Source: Bacteroidales bacterium WCE2008 (GTDB taxonomy: Bacteria > Bacteroidota > Bacteroidia > Bacteroidales > UBA932). Taken from it: a stretch of DNA of 64,000 nt. Below the pieces are notes generated by a model. It did no database searches and had not been told where the DNA came from. It was given only the letters and a program-made list of their open reading frames with translations. The translations under genes were made by a program, and so were the position numbers. Of this stretch, positions 16,036 through 23,876 are shown in pieces. Location of the stretch: the NCBI GenBank assembly GCA_900167925.1, contig FUZM01000001.1:496001-560000 (forward strand). Reading direction: 5' to 3'. The number at the start of each line of letters is the position of its first letter. The stretch's first letter is position 1.

Positions 16036-17222
16036 TGTACGGCAAGTTTTTTTCTAAAGATACGACATCGTTCATGAGGTCGCCGGTCCGCGAGATATTC
16101 AAGCGCGTGGACCTCGGCAGCATTTATTCTTTTGCCGGAGGGTATCCGTCCGCGGATACTTTCCCGCTGGAGGATATCAGGCGTGCGACCGACATCGTGA
16201 TCCAAAAATACGGAGCGAAGGCTTTCCAGTATGGGGCCACCCAGGGCGTGCCGGAGCTTCGCCAGGTGCTTTCCGAAAGGTACGGGGTGCCTCTCGAGCG
16301 TATCCAGGTGACGACTTCTTCCCAGCAGGGAATCGATGTGTGCACCAGGGTGCTTGTCGATCCGGGGGATGTCATCCTGACGTCCAATCCTTCCTATCTC
16401 GGCGCCCTGCAGTCGTTCTGCTCCTATCGTGCCGAGGTTGTCGGAGTGAGCCATGAACCTTCTCTGGATGCATTCAGGAAGGCTTATGTAGAGGCGATCG
16501 AAGCTGTTCGCGCCGCCGGCAAGAAACTGAAGTTCCTCTATATGATTCCGGATTTCCAGAATCCGTCGGGGGAGACTCTCTCTCTGGAGGAAAGGCTGGT
16601 GCTGGTGGAGCTTGCCGAGAAATATGATTTCCTGATCGTTGAGGACAGCCCGTACAGGGAGTTGCGGTATGAGGGTTCGGATGTTCCGACCATCTATTCG
16701 CTTTGTCCTGACCGGGTGCTGCATCTCGGGTCGTTTTCGAAGATTCTGGCGCCGGGATTCCGTATCGGATGGATCCTCGGTGCTCCGGAGCTTCTGGACA
16801 TGATCTATGTGTGCAAGCAGTCCCTTGACCTCTGCCCGCCGATTTTCGACCAGTATCTGGCTGCCGAGCTCATGGGTTCGGGGCTGCTGGATGCTAATCT
16901 GGTCAAGAGCATCGCGCTGTACAAGTCGAAGCGGGACCTGTTGCTTTCGCTTCTCGAAGAATATATGCCCGAGGGTGTGTCCTGGACCCATCCTGAGGGC
17001 GGTCTTTTCCTTTTCCTGACGCTGCCTGAGGGCTTCGATACGATTGCCTTCTATGACAAGGCGTTGGATGCCGGAGTGGCTTATGTGGCCGGTTCGTTCT
17101 TCCATGTCGACCGTTCGATGGCCAGGAATACCATGCGCATGAACTTTTCGTTCATGACCCATCAGAAGATTACCGAGGGCGTCAAGCTTCTCGCCGGACT
17201 CATCAAATCTGAGCTGAAATGA
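16035..17222 (+). CDS. PLP aminotransferase, probable succinyl-diaminopimelate aminotransferase
   Basis: A 395-aa fold-type I aminotransferase of the MocR/LysN (2-aminoadipate transaminase-like) group. It has QYGATQGVPELR (residues 65-76), PDFQNPSGE (172-180), the PLP-phosphate and Schiff-base block GSFSKILAPGFRIGW with K236, and the substrate carboxylate Arg R243. It is not a close match to classical DapC/ArgD or DapL. Its position between dapD and dapF, with overlaps on both sides, argues that it supplies the N-succinyl-LL-diaminopimelate transamination step. Confidence 0.82.
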   Translation: MYGKFFSKDTTSFMRSPVREIFKRVDLGSIYSFAGGYPSADTFPLEDIRRATDIVIQKYGAKAFQYGATQGVPELRQVLSERYGVPLERIQVTTSSQQGIDVCTRVLVDPGDVILTSNPSYLGALQSFCSYRAEVVGVSHEPSLDAFRKAYVEAIEAVRAAGKKLKFLYMIPDFQNPSGETLSLEERLVLVELAEKYDFLIVEDSPYRELRYEGSDVPTIYSLCPDRVLHLGSFSKILAPGFRIGWILGAPELLDMIYVCKQSLDLCPPIFDQYLAAELMGSGLLDANLVKSIALYKSKRDLLLSLLEEYMPEGVSWTHPEGGLFLFLTLPEGFDTIAFYDKALDAGVAYVAGSFFHVDRSMARNTMRMNFSFMTHQKITEGVKLLAGLIKSELK

Positions 17223-18025
17223 AATTCATGAAGTACCATGGAGCGGGAAATGATTTCTTGCTCGCTGACAACAGGGACGGTTCGATTTCTCTCGATGCCG
17301 CCCGGATCGCTGCGATCTGCGACCGCCATACCGGTTTCGGGGCTGACGGGATCATGCTTCTCGGCTCATGCGAGGGCTATGATTTCAGCATGGATTATTA
17401 TAATTCCGACGGCTCCGGGGGCATGATGTGCGGCAACGGAGGCCGCTGCATCGTGGCTTTTGCCCGCGATCTGGGGATCGTGCCTTCGGACGGTGATGGC
17501 CGTTATCGGTTTGTCGCCGCTGACGGGCCTCATGATGCTGTCCTTGTCTCGGAGTCCGGTCTTTCCAAGGTCGTCAGTCTGGGGATGAGGGATGTCTCAG
17601 TGGTGGACAGGCTTTCGGAGAATGAGTTTTTCCTGGATACCGGGACGCGACATTATGTGCGTTTTGTCGAAGGCCTCACGTCTTATGACGTGGTGGGAGA
17701 GGGCCGTGCTGCCCGCAATGAGGCCCGGTTCGCTCCTGTGGGGGCCAATGCCAATTTCGTGGAGGTTTCCGGCGGCGTTGTGAATGTGCGTACCTATGAG
17801 AAGGGTGTCGAGGATGAGACCCTGGCCTGCGGCACCGGCATCGTCGCTTCGGCGATCGCGTCGTTTGTCCATGGGGATTTCGATGAGCTTGAGACTCCTT
17901 TCGTGATTCCTGTCCGCGCGCGCATCAGCGACCTCCAGGTCTCTTTCGAATATTCTGCCGGCACCTTCCGCCGCGTTACGTTGATCGGTCCCGCCACCCG
18001 CGTCGGGATGGTGGAGCTGTGCTAG
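17219..18025 (+). CDS. dapF: Diaminopimelate epimerase
   Basis: A 268-aa cofactor-independent epimerase converting LL- to meso-diaminopimelate. The two catalytic cysteines are in MMCGNGGRC (C71) and TLACGTG (C204). Other family blocks: KYHGAGNDF (5-13), GFGADGIM, YYNSDGS and GANANFVEV. The start overlaps the aminotransferase stop by 4 nt. It is the last gene of the operon. Confidence 0.95.
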   Translation: MKFMKYHGAGNDFLLADNRDGSISLDAARIAAICDRHTGFGADGIMLLGSCEGYDFSMDYYNSDGSGGMMCGNGGRCIVAFARDLGIVPSDGDGRYRFVAADGPHDAVLVSESGLSKVVSLGMRDVSVVDRLSENEFFLDTGTRHYVRFVEGLTSYDVVGEGRAARNEARFAPVGANANFVEVSGGVVNVRTYEKGVEDETLACGTGIVASAIASFVHGDFDELETPFVIPVRARISDLQVSFEYSAGTFRRVTLIGPATRVGMVELC

Positions 18026-18030
18026 ATTTT

Positions 18031-18066
18031 TCGTCGGTCGTTTCGTCGGTTTTTTCGTCGGTAAAA
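18031..18066. repeat. Three 12-bp tandem repeats after dapF
   Basis: TCGTCGGT occurs at 18031, 18043 and 18055, each followed by four variable bases, giving a 12-bp period; CGTCGG appears once more at 18071. The repeat starts 5 bp after the dapF stop. Confidence 0.8.
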
Positions 18067-18120
18067 TCCCCGTCGGAAAGTCCCTTGTCGGCAGCTTAGT
18101 GCAGTGCCTGGCTCAGGTGA

Positions 18121-18340
18121 CTTCGGAGATCTTTTCCGGCCGGCCGGTGCCCGAGACGGCGGAGGAATTGAGGAAAAGCGTTAAGTGAGGGAGCGGCCAC
18201 CGGAGCCGTCAAGAACGGCGTGTGTCTGACGACCGTTACGACGGCTCGCCGGCGTAAAAGGGAGGAGTTAGCCGTTTAGGCGACGGTAGCGACTGAATAG
18301 CTTTTCCGAACTTGACGGAGCTGGCCGGGCACCGGCCGTC
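18121..18340. other. GC-rich non-coding element with nested inverted repeats
   Basis: The outer arms CGGCCGGTGCCCG (18141-18153) and CGGGCACCGGCCG (18326-18338) are perfect 13-bp complements. Inside them, GAGCCGTC (18203-18210) pairs with GACGGCTC (18240-18247), enclosing AACGG/CCGTT (18214-18218, 18233-18237). There is no convincing ORF and no flanking T-run. It could be a structured RNA or a small inverted-repeat element. The rest of the 18026-18366 gap shows only the 12-bp repeats. Confidence 0.6.
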
Positions 18341-18366
18341 ACGAGAAACGTCTTACGTTACGGGAG

Positions 18367-18780
18367 TTATTGCTGGGTCACTTTGACGGTAGTGAAGGCG
18401 TCTCCGGCTTCCATGTCAATGAAAACCGTACGTTGTTTGCCGGTGGTGTTGGCATCGACTGTAACGACCAGTTTGTTGCCCCTGAGCGGGACTTTGGCAT
18501 GGTACCATTCTCCATCCAGGACATCGAATGTGCGGGCTTCTTCTCCACCTGAAGAGGTGGAATATACATAGTCTACATCTGGGTGGTTTTCATACCCTCC
18601 GTTGATCCACCATCCGCTATAATTGGTTGCGGTCGCGGTCTGAGTCCCACCTTCTGCCGTAAATTCCAACGTTGGATTATCAACTTTAATCGGATCCCAG
18701 CCTCCGTATTTTGGATCTTCATCACATGCGGATAAAGCAAGGCATGTTGCCAGAAGGGCAAATATAATCGGTTTCTTCAT
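18367..18780 (-). CDS. BACON-like domain lipoprotein
   Basis: A 137-aa protein with an SPII signal (ALSAC, Cys19). One Ig-like beta domain follows: NPTLEFTAEGGTQTATATNYSGWWI ... LVVTVDANTTGKQRTVFIDMEAGDAFTTVKVTQ. The 'l.f.a.Gg...t.T......W.i' opening and 'I...aGd..ttv.VtQ' ending are typical of Bacteroidetes BACON-type domains, associated with carbohydrate or mucin binding. It stands alone. Confidence 0.78.
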   Translation of the reverse strand: MKKPIIFALLATCLALSACDEDPKYGGWDPIKVDNPTLEFTAEGGTQTATATNYSGWWINGGYENHPDVDYVYSTSSGGEEARTFDVLDGEWYHAKVPLRGNKLVVTVDANTTGKQRTVFIDMEAGDAFTTVKVTQQ

Positions 18781-18860
18781 GATTGTTTTTTTTCAATCTA
18801 AATTCTCAACGAAAGTAAACCTTGCATCGGCCGGCCTTAAATATCCGGTGGATGTTGGTA

Positions 18861-19665
18861 GGCCGAAAAACAGTGTTGAGGGTGCAGCGGTATGCCTTGC
18901 ACTGCACTCTGTGGCACATCCTTGCCCCCTCACTGGCCGAAAAACAGTGTTGAGGGTGCAGGCGTATGCCTTGCACTGCACTCTGTGGTATGTCCTTGCC
19001 CCCTCACCGGCTGAAATAACTGTTTGAGGGTGCAGCGGTATGCCTTGCACTGCACTCTGTGGCATGTCCTTGCCCCCTCACCGGCTGAAATAACTGGTTG
19101 AGGGTGCAGGCGTATGCCTTGCACTGCACTCTGTGGCGCATCCTTGCCCCCTCACCGGCTGAAATAACTGGTTGAGGGTGCAGGCGTATGCCTTGCACTG
19201 CACTCTGTGGCATGTCCTTGCCCCCTCACCGGCCGAAATAACTGGTTGAGGGGGATTAGCCGAAGTATAAGGTTGAGGGTGCAGCGGTATGCCTTGTACT
19301 GCACTCTGTGGCATGTCCTTGCCCCCTCACCGGCCGAAATAACTGGTTGAGGGTGCAGCGGTATGCCTTGCACTGCACTCTGTGGCACATCCTTGCACCC
19401 TCATCGGCCGAAAAACGGTGTTGAGGGTGCAGCGGTATGCCTTGTACGGTTCTCTGTTGCGTATCCTTGCACCCTCATCGGCCGAAAAACGGTGTTGAGG
19501 GTGCAGGAGTATGCCTTGCACTGCTCTCTGTGGCATATCCTTGCCCCCTCACCGGCTGAAAAACAGTGTTGAGGGTGCAGCGGTATGCCTTGCACTGCAC
19601 TCTGTGGCATGTCCTTGCCCCCTCACTGGCCGAAATAACTGGTTGAGGGTGCAGGAGTGTGCCTC
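18861..19665. repeat. 74-bp tandem repeat array of imperfect hairpins
   Basis: The marker GAGGGTGCAG (or GAGGG at 19248) starts at 18878, 18952, 19026, 19100, 19174, 19248, 19275, 19349, 19423, 19497, 19571 and 19645. All intervals are 74 bp except one of 27 bp, caused by a short insertion near 19250-19274. In each unit GAGGGTGCAG-N-GGTATGCC can pair with GGCATGTCC-TTGC[AC]CCCTC, giving a hairpin of about 53 nt, with a ~21-bp linker holding GGCCGAAA or GGCTGAAA. The linkers are nearly identical, so this is not CRISPR. Since 74 is not a multiple of three, the frames rotate and the many minus-strand ORFs here are artefacts. Confidence 0.92.
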
Positions 19666-19720
19666 AGACTTGCGTAGAATGGGGATCGCTGCACCCTTAG
19701 CGAGGAAGTGACTGAAAACG

Positions 19721-19752
19721 AAAAAAGTCCAGCCTGAAAAGACTGGACTTTT
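19721..19752 (-). terminator. Terminator of tRNA-Leu
   Basis: On the minus strand, AAAAGTCCAG and CTGGACTTTT form a 10-bp stem followed by T residues. It lies immediately 3' of the tRNA and may act in both directions. Confidence 0.85.
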
Positions 19753-19753
19753 G

Positions 19754-19836
19754 TGCGGTTGGGGAGACTCGAACTCCCATGAGCCAACGCTCACTACCCC
19801 CTCAAAGTAGCGTGTCTACCATTTCACCACAACCGC
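19754..19836 (-). tRNA. tRNA-Leu (anticodon GAG)
   Basis: An 83-nt class II tRNA. Acceptor arms GCGGTTG and CAACCGC pair. The D-arm has GAAATGGTAGAC, the anticodon stem CTACT/GGTAG encloses loop TTGAGGG, giving anticodon GAG. The long variable arm contains TGAGCGTTGGCTCA and the T-arm GGGAGTTCGAGTCTCCC. CCA is not encoded. It reads CUC/CUU leucine codons. Confidence 0.96.
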
Positions 19837-19866
19837 ATTGTGGATTGCTCCTTGACTTTGGGACTG

Positions 19867-19897
19867 CAAATATACGCACTCTTTCCAAAACTCCAAA
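19867..19897 (-). promoter_or_regulatory. Promoter of tRNA-Leu
   Basis: Minus-strand TTTG (plus 19894-19897), a 19-bp spacer and TATATTTG (plus 19867-19874) match the Bacteroidetes consensus fully. Confidence 0.8.
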
Positions 19898-19934
19898 CAT
19901 TTTTCTTAAAAAAATTCACTTTTTCGATCGGGTA

Positions 19935-19967
19935 TTGCAGGGAATTCCATAATTATTCCTATATTTG
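19935..19967 (+). promoter_or_regulatory. Promoter of rpsP-rimM
   Basis: TTG at 19935-19937 and TATATTTG at 19960-19967, 22 bp apart. The leader is about 60 nt and AT-rich. Confidence 0.65.
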
Positions 19968-20031
19968 CGGTCGCTTTCACGAGTTGGAAGCAATATGATT
20001 ATTAATTTTTTATACTTAAAACAGATTTACA

Positions 20032-20598
20032 ATGGCTGTTAAAATTCGTTTACAGCGCCACGGAAAGAAGAATTTCGCATTCTTCCACATTGTAGTGGCT
20101 GACTCTCGCGCACCACGCGACGGTCGTTACATCGAGCAGATCGGCTCTTACAATCCTAACACCAACCCTGCAACCATCGTCCTCAACGACGAGCGTGCTC
20201 TTGCATGGCTTAAGGTAGGTGCCCAGCCAACTCTTACTGCACGTCGTATCCTCTCTTACGAGGGTGTCCTTCTCCGCAACCACCTCGATGGTGGCGTAGC
20301 AAAGGGTGCTCTTACCCAGGAGCAGGCTGACAAGAAGTTCGCAGAGTGGAAGGCACAGCAGGATGCTAAGATCGAGGCTAAGAAGCAGGGTCTTACCAAG
20401 GAGGCTGCTGCAAAGGCTAAGGCTGCTGCCGAGGCTGAGGCTAAGATCAATCAGGAAAGAGCTGAGGCTATCGCCAAGAGAAAAGCTGAGGCTGAGGAAG
20501 CTGCACGCAAGGCTGCTGAAGAGGCTGCCGCTGCTGCTGCCGAGGAGACCGCTAGCGAGGACGCTGCTCCTGCTGAGGAAGCTGCTCCGGAGGCCTAA
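20032..20598 (+). CDS. rpsP: 30S ribosomal protein S16 with long C-terminal tail
   Basis: Residues 1-~85 form normal S16 ([24 protein letters not shown] ... [13 protein letters not shown]). A further ~100 residues are rich in Ala, Glu and Lys and would form a long helix or coiled coil ([28 protein letters not shown]). Typical S16 is 80-90 aa; tails are known in Bacteroidetes, and this one is strongly low-complexity. rimM follows after 3 bp. Confidence 0.95.
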   Translation: MAVKIRLQRHGKKNFAFFHIVVADSRAPRDGRYIEQIGSYNPNTNPATIVLNDERALAWLKVGAQPTLTARRILSYEGVLLRNHLDGGVAKGALTQEQADKKFAEWKAQQDAKIEAKKQGLTKEAAAKAKAAAEAEAKINQERAEAIAKRKAEAEEAARKAAEEAAAAAAEETASEDAAPAEEAAPEA

Positions 20599-20601
20599 GC
20601 C

Positions 20602-21120
20602 ATGTCTGAGGCAGGTGCAAATAGCTTGCTGAAGATAGCCCGGGTATTGAAATCCAATGGTACCGACGGGGAAATTCTTATGGGTTTCCGCGAAGTGTAT
20701 CCTGAAGATATCGACCTTAATGAACCGGTGTTCATCGAATTCGATGGACTGCCGGTTCCTTTTTTTATTGAGGAATTCCAGCCGAAAGGCACCACGAAGG
20801 CCCTTGTGCGGCTGACTGGCGTCAAATCTCTCGCCGATGCCGAGGAACTCGTCGGAAAAGACGTGTCCGTCGAAGAAGGCACTCTTGACCTTGAAGAGGA
20901 AGAAGGCCTCGGAGACATCACTGGCTGGACTCTTGTCCAGGACGGCGGCACCGAGATCGGTACTGTCGAGGACTACGAAGACATCCCCGGCAACCCGTGC
21001 ATCTATGTAGAGACCGCCGCAGGCTCGAAGATGATCCCTCTCCATGAGGATCTCATCGTCGATGCCGACCCTGAGGCCAGACGACTCACGATGAGGATTC
21101 CGTCTGGATTGCTCGACTGA
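20602..21120 (+). CDS. rimM: Ribosome maturation factor RimM
   Basis: A 172-aa protein with an N-terminal RimM barrel (KIARVLKSNGTDGEILM ... PVFIEFDGLPVPFFIEEF) and a C-terminal PRC-like barrel (GTVEDYEDIPGNPCIYV ... MIPLHEDLIVDAD). It assists 30S head assembly by binding S19. Pairing with rpsP is conserved in bacteria. Confidence 0.93.
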   Translation: MSEAGANSLLKIARVLKSNGTDGEILMGFREVYPEDIDLNEPVFIEFDGLPVPFFIEEFQPKGTTKALVRLTGVKSLADAEELVGKDVSVEEGTLDLEEEEGLGDITGWTLVQDGGTEIGTVEDYEDIPGNPCIYVETAAGSKMIPLHEDLIVDADPEARRLTMRIPSGLLD

Positions 21121-21161
21121 TATCCCTATTTCTTGGGATTTTATAAAGACTTTATAATAAC

Positions 21162-21169
21162 TACCTTTG
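21162..21169 (+). promoter_or_regulatory. -7 box of the hemerythrin-LuxR operon
   Basis: TACCTTTG ends 13 bp before the ATG at 21183, so the leader would be very short (about 7 nt). The ATG at 21192 is an alternative start. Confidence 0.6.
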
Positions 21170-21182
21170 CACCGTATCCGAA

Positions 21183-21905
21183 ATGAAGAAAATGACATCT
21201 AAAAGACATGACAACGAGAGGCACCTTTTCTCCGGCACCATGAAGATGGCGGACCTTCTCGACATTAATTTTCAGCTGATGGGTGTCCTTAGCAGGGTAG
21301 GAATCCCTTTTGGATTCGGGGATGATTCCGTCGAGGAAGCTTGTCAGAAGTATGGGGTGAGCACCAACACATTCCTGTTGATATGCAACGTCTATACTTA
21401 TGACGGCTATATCCCGTCCGCCGAGACTCTCAGGAACATTGATCTCAAGGACATCGTCACATATCTTCGCCAGAGCCATTCCTATTATATGGGAGTGCTC
21501 ATGGACCTGCTCGAAGGCGCCATCGAGAGGATGGTCCAGCCGTGCACTGACAAGTACAAGGCCATCATCCGCAACTTCTTCCTCCAGTACAAGGAAGAGC
21601 TCGCCAAGCATTTTGAGTATGAAGAAAAAGAAGTCTTCCCGTATGTGGAATCAGTACTGAACCACAGCGCCGGCGATGATTTCAAGATATACCAGTATGA
21701 GGAAAACCACAGCAATGTGGAAGAGAAACTCTGCGATCTCAAGAACATCGTGATGAAGTATATGCCTAAGGAGTGCGACAGCCAGAAGGTCTATCACGTC
21801 CTCCTCTATATCTTCTCCCTCGAGAAAGACCTTGAGAAGCATACTTCGATTGAAAACGACATACTCGTACCGGTAGTAAACAGGCTCGAAGAGCATGAAA
21901 AATAA
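21183..21905 (+). CDS. Hemerythrin-like domain protein
   Basis: A 240-aa soluble protein. The C-terminal four-helix bundle carries iron-ligand candidates spaced as in HHE/YtfE-type proteins: LRQSHSYYMG, LAKHFEYEEKEVFPYVE, YEENHSNVEEKL and LEKHTSIENDILVP. The first ~80 residues are a separate helical region. Such proteins bind a di-iron centre and take part in oxygen or nitric oxide sensing or iron-sulphur repair. The next gene, a LuxR-type regulator, overlaps it by 11 nt, suggesting that the two proteins act together. Confidence 0.82.
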   Translation: MKKMTSKRHDNERHLFSGTMKMADLLDINFQLMGVLSRVGIPFGFGDDSVEEACQKYGVSTNTFLLICNVYTYDGYIPSAETLRNIDLKDIVTYLRQSHSYYMGVLMDLLEGAIERMVQPCTDKYKAIIRNFFLQYKEELAKHFEYEEKEVFPYVESVLNHSAGDDFKIYQYEENHSNVEEKLCDLKNIVMKYMPKECDSQKVYHVLLYIFSLEKDLEKHTSIENDILVPVVNRLEEHEK

Positions 21906-22497
21906 CAGCAGAAAGGTTTTGCTGATCATACCTTCGATGGTCGTCGCGAGAGGACTGGAGAATGTATTCAGCGACCTGGGGGAGTTCGAGGTGGTTGGCA
22001 TCCTGCCCGACCTTTCCAGAAACAGCGAGACTCGTCTCAAGAACATAGATGCCGACGTGATCATATTGGATCCGATAGTGTTCGACTACACGTCGAGAGC
22101 TGTCGGCCGCAATGTCATTTCCGAGTATTCCAATGCCTCCGTGGTCGCCCTTCAGACCACCCTCATGGAAGAGGAATCGCTCAAACAGTATGATGATGTG
22201 ATTGGTATCTATGACGATGCGACCACTATCATACGCAAGCTCCGCAACGCCCTCGAGACCCGTCAGGACTCTCCGAAGGTGGATGGGGAGGAACTCTCTT
22301 CAAGGGAGAAAGAAATCCTCGTGTGCGTGGCGAAGGGCATGCTCAACAAAGAGATCGCAGACCTCTACAGCATATCCATATATACCGTCATTACCCACAG
22401 GAAAAACATCACGCGCAAGACCGGAATCAAGACTGTCGCTGGTCTGACCGTCTATGCGCTGCTCAACAACTTAATTGACGTTAACTCTTTTGAATAA
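21895..22497 (+). CDS. LuxR/NarL-type transcriptional regulator
   Basis: A 200-aa protein with a receiver-like N-terminal domain and a C-terminal LuxR HTH (SSREKEILVCVAKGMLNKEIA ... SIYTVITHRKNITRK, residues ~134-175). The receiver holds VIILDPIVFD with D59 as possible phosphoacceptor, but the paired acidic residues near the N-terminus are absent (KVLLIIPSMVV), so it is probably an atypical receiver. The 11-nt overlap with the hemerythrin gene suggests direct partnership. Confidence 0.83.
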   Translation: MKNNSRKVLLIIPSMVVARGLENVFSDLGEFEVVGILPDLSRNSETRLKNIDADVIILDPIVFDYTSRAVGRNVISEYSNASVVALQTTLMEEESLKQYDDVIGIYDDATTIIRKLRNALETRQDSPKVDGEELSSREKEILVCVAKGMLNKEIADLYSISIYTVITHRKNITRKTGIKTVAGLTVYALLNNLIDVNSFE

Positions 22498-22854
22498 ATG
22501 CATTTTTCAGGAATAATTCTCGGTGCCGCCGTGTTCCTTATCATCGGAATCGGACACCCGATAGTCATCAAACTCGAATATTACTACGGAAAGAATAGCT
22601 GGTGGGTCCTTTTTCTTGCAGGCGTAATCGCCGTCGTGCTTTCGCTCATAATTGAAAACAACCTGATATCCTCTATCTGCGGCGCCTTCGCTTTCTCCAA
22701 GTTCTGGGGAATCCATGAGCTTATAGCGCAGGAAAAGAGGGTGCTTCGCGGCTGGTTCCCGGAGAACCCTGCCCGTCATGAGTACTACGAAAAGCGCCGC
22801 CGTGAACTCGGCGACGCTATATATCCGAAAGGCAGGAAACCTCAGTCTAGATAG
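22498..22854 (+). CDS. DUF4491 family membrane protein
   Basis: A 118-aa protein with about three membrane helices (residues ~5-22, 35-52, 55-68) and a basic C-terminal tail (WFPENPARHEYYEKRRREL). The GHPIVIKLEYY and FWGIHELIAQEKRV blocks fit DUF4491, a Bacteroidetes family of unknown function. It starts directly after the LuxR stop and is likely co-transcribed. Its end overlaps the convergent ROK gene by 8 bp. Confidence 0.78.
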   Translation: MHFSGIILGAAVFLIIGIGHPIVIKLEYYYGKNSWWVLFLAGVIAVVLSLIIENNLISSICGAFAFSKFWGIHELIAQEKRVLRGWFPENPARHEYYEKRRRELGDAIYPKGRKPQSR

Positions 22855-23731
22855 TAAACGTGGCGGCGGCGCCGGCCATCGCGGCCTTGTCCAGAAGGAC
22901 GGAGGCCTTGATTTTTACGTCCATGCCGGCCTCGGCGAACTTCTCCTGCATCGGCCCGATGAACAGGTCGAGGCTGCGGGAAATGTTGCCTCCGAGAAGC
23001 AGGCTGTCCGAACCGAAGTTCTTGAGGATCGGAGCCGAGAACTCAGCGAGCTCCCTTCCGAAAGACTCGAACACTTTCCTTGCCGACTCGTCGGTATCAT
23101 AAAGCTTGCGCACGTCGAGCGCTCCGCTCACTTCCTTTCCGGTAAGGGCCTTGTAGCGGCCTGTGATGCCCCTGGTAGAAAAAGCCTCGTCAGCGATTCC
23201 ACTCCCGTACGGCAGGTTCCATACCTCTCCGTCAGGAGGAACTGAAGGCCCGCTCTCGACGATTCTTCCCTTGTCCACGAAACCGGAGCCGAGTCCTGTG
23301 CCGAGGGTCATCGCGACGACCTTTTCCATGTCCTTTCCAGCGCCGTAAAGGCTCTCGCCGAGGGCGAAAGCATTGGCGTCATTTATGAAACGGAATTCAA
23401 GTCCCGGGTATTCCGGAAGCCTGCTGCGGAGAGTGTCGCCGATGTTGATCCCTTTCAGTGCCGGGAATTTATGGTCCATGTGGGAAATGCCGAGCTTATA
23501 GTCGAACGGTCCCGGGAAAGCCATGCCTACGCCCACGATCTCGACGCCGGCGGCGCCGATCACTTCGCGAAGGTTCTTTTCCCATGCCGCCGTGATCTCC
23601 CACGCGCTTAGGGTATGTTCAATATCCGTGTTAACCGGCTTTCCGATGAAAGCCCCATTCTCGAGATCGACTACGCAAGAGCAAATGTGACTGCCGCCGA
23701 TATCGGATCCAACTGCATATCTTTTCGTCAT
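22847..23731 (-). CDS. ROK-family sugar kinase-like protein
   Basis: A 294-aa protein with ASKHA features: VGSDIGGSHI (residues 6-15), FPGPFDY, INDANAFALGE, and MTLGTGLGSGFV. The zinc motif CxCGxxGCxE usual in ROK kinases is absent; the matching region reads GEVWNLPYGSGIADEA. It may be a zinc-free glucokinase/N-acetylhexosamine kinase or a non-catalytic relative. The ATG at 23731 is chosen because the longer frame starts within the -7 box. Confidence 0.82.
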   Translation of the reverse strand: MTKRYAVGSDIGGSHICSCVVDLENGAFIGKPVNTDIEHTLSAWEITAAWEKNLREVIGAAGVEIVGVGMAFPGPFDYKLGISHMDHKFPALKGINIGDTLRSRLPEYPGLEFRFINDANAFALGESLYGAGKDMEKVVAMTLGTGLGSGFVDKGRIVESGPSVPPDGEVWNLPYGSGIADEAFSTRGITGRYKALTGKEVSGALDVRKLYDTDESARKVFESFGRELAEFSAPILKNFGSDSLLLGGNISRSLDLFIGPMQEKFAEAGMDVKIKASVLLDKAAMAGAAATFTI

Positions 23732-23749
23732 AGTGTTACTTTTATCTAT

Positions 23750-23781
23750 CAAAGGTACTTTTTTTCGTATAAATTCACAAC
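23750..23781 (-). promoter_or_regulatory. Promoter of the ROK gene
   Basis: Minus-strand GTTG (plus 23778-23781), 20-bp spacer and TACCTTTG (plus 23750-23757). Confidence 0.7.
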
Positions 23782-23845
23782 ATTAAAGGATGCCGGAAAC
23801 GAGAAATACCAACATATTGTGATGGCATTATTCGATGGAAAAGAC

Positions 23846-23853
23846 TAATTTTG
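23846..23853 (+). promoter_or_regulatory. -7 box of feoAB
   Basis: TAATTTTG, 23 bp before the ATG at 23877. It lies downstream of the longer ORF's first ATG (23835), which argues for the later start. Confidence 0.6.
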
Positions 23854-23876
23854 CCGCCGCAAAATTAAAGGATTGT

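Noticed and set aside
15828-17162. 444-aa minus-strand ORF
   Set aside because: Antisense to dapD and the aminotransferase; His/Arg-rich with no family features.
18861-19665. Possible CRISPR array
   Set aside because: Linkers between the conserved arms are almost identical, the unit is 74 bp with internal palindrome, and no cas genes are near.
18793-19794. Series of overlapping minus-strand ORFs of 64-90 aa in similar sequence
   Set aside because: They are readings of the 74-bp repeat in rotating frames, start at the same repeat ATG, and have no signal or promoter. The repeat is non-coding.
20050-21198. 382-aa minus-strand ORF
   Set aside because: Complement of rpsP and rimM; the Ser/Leu-rich middle is just the complement of the S16 Ala/Glu tail.
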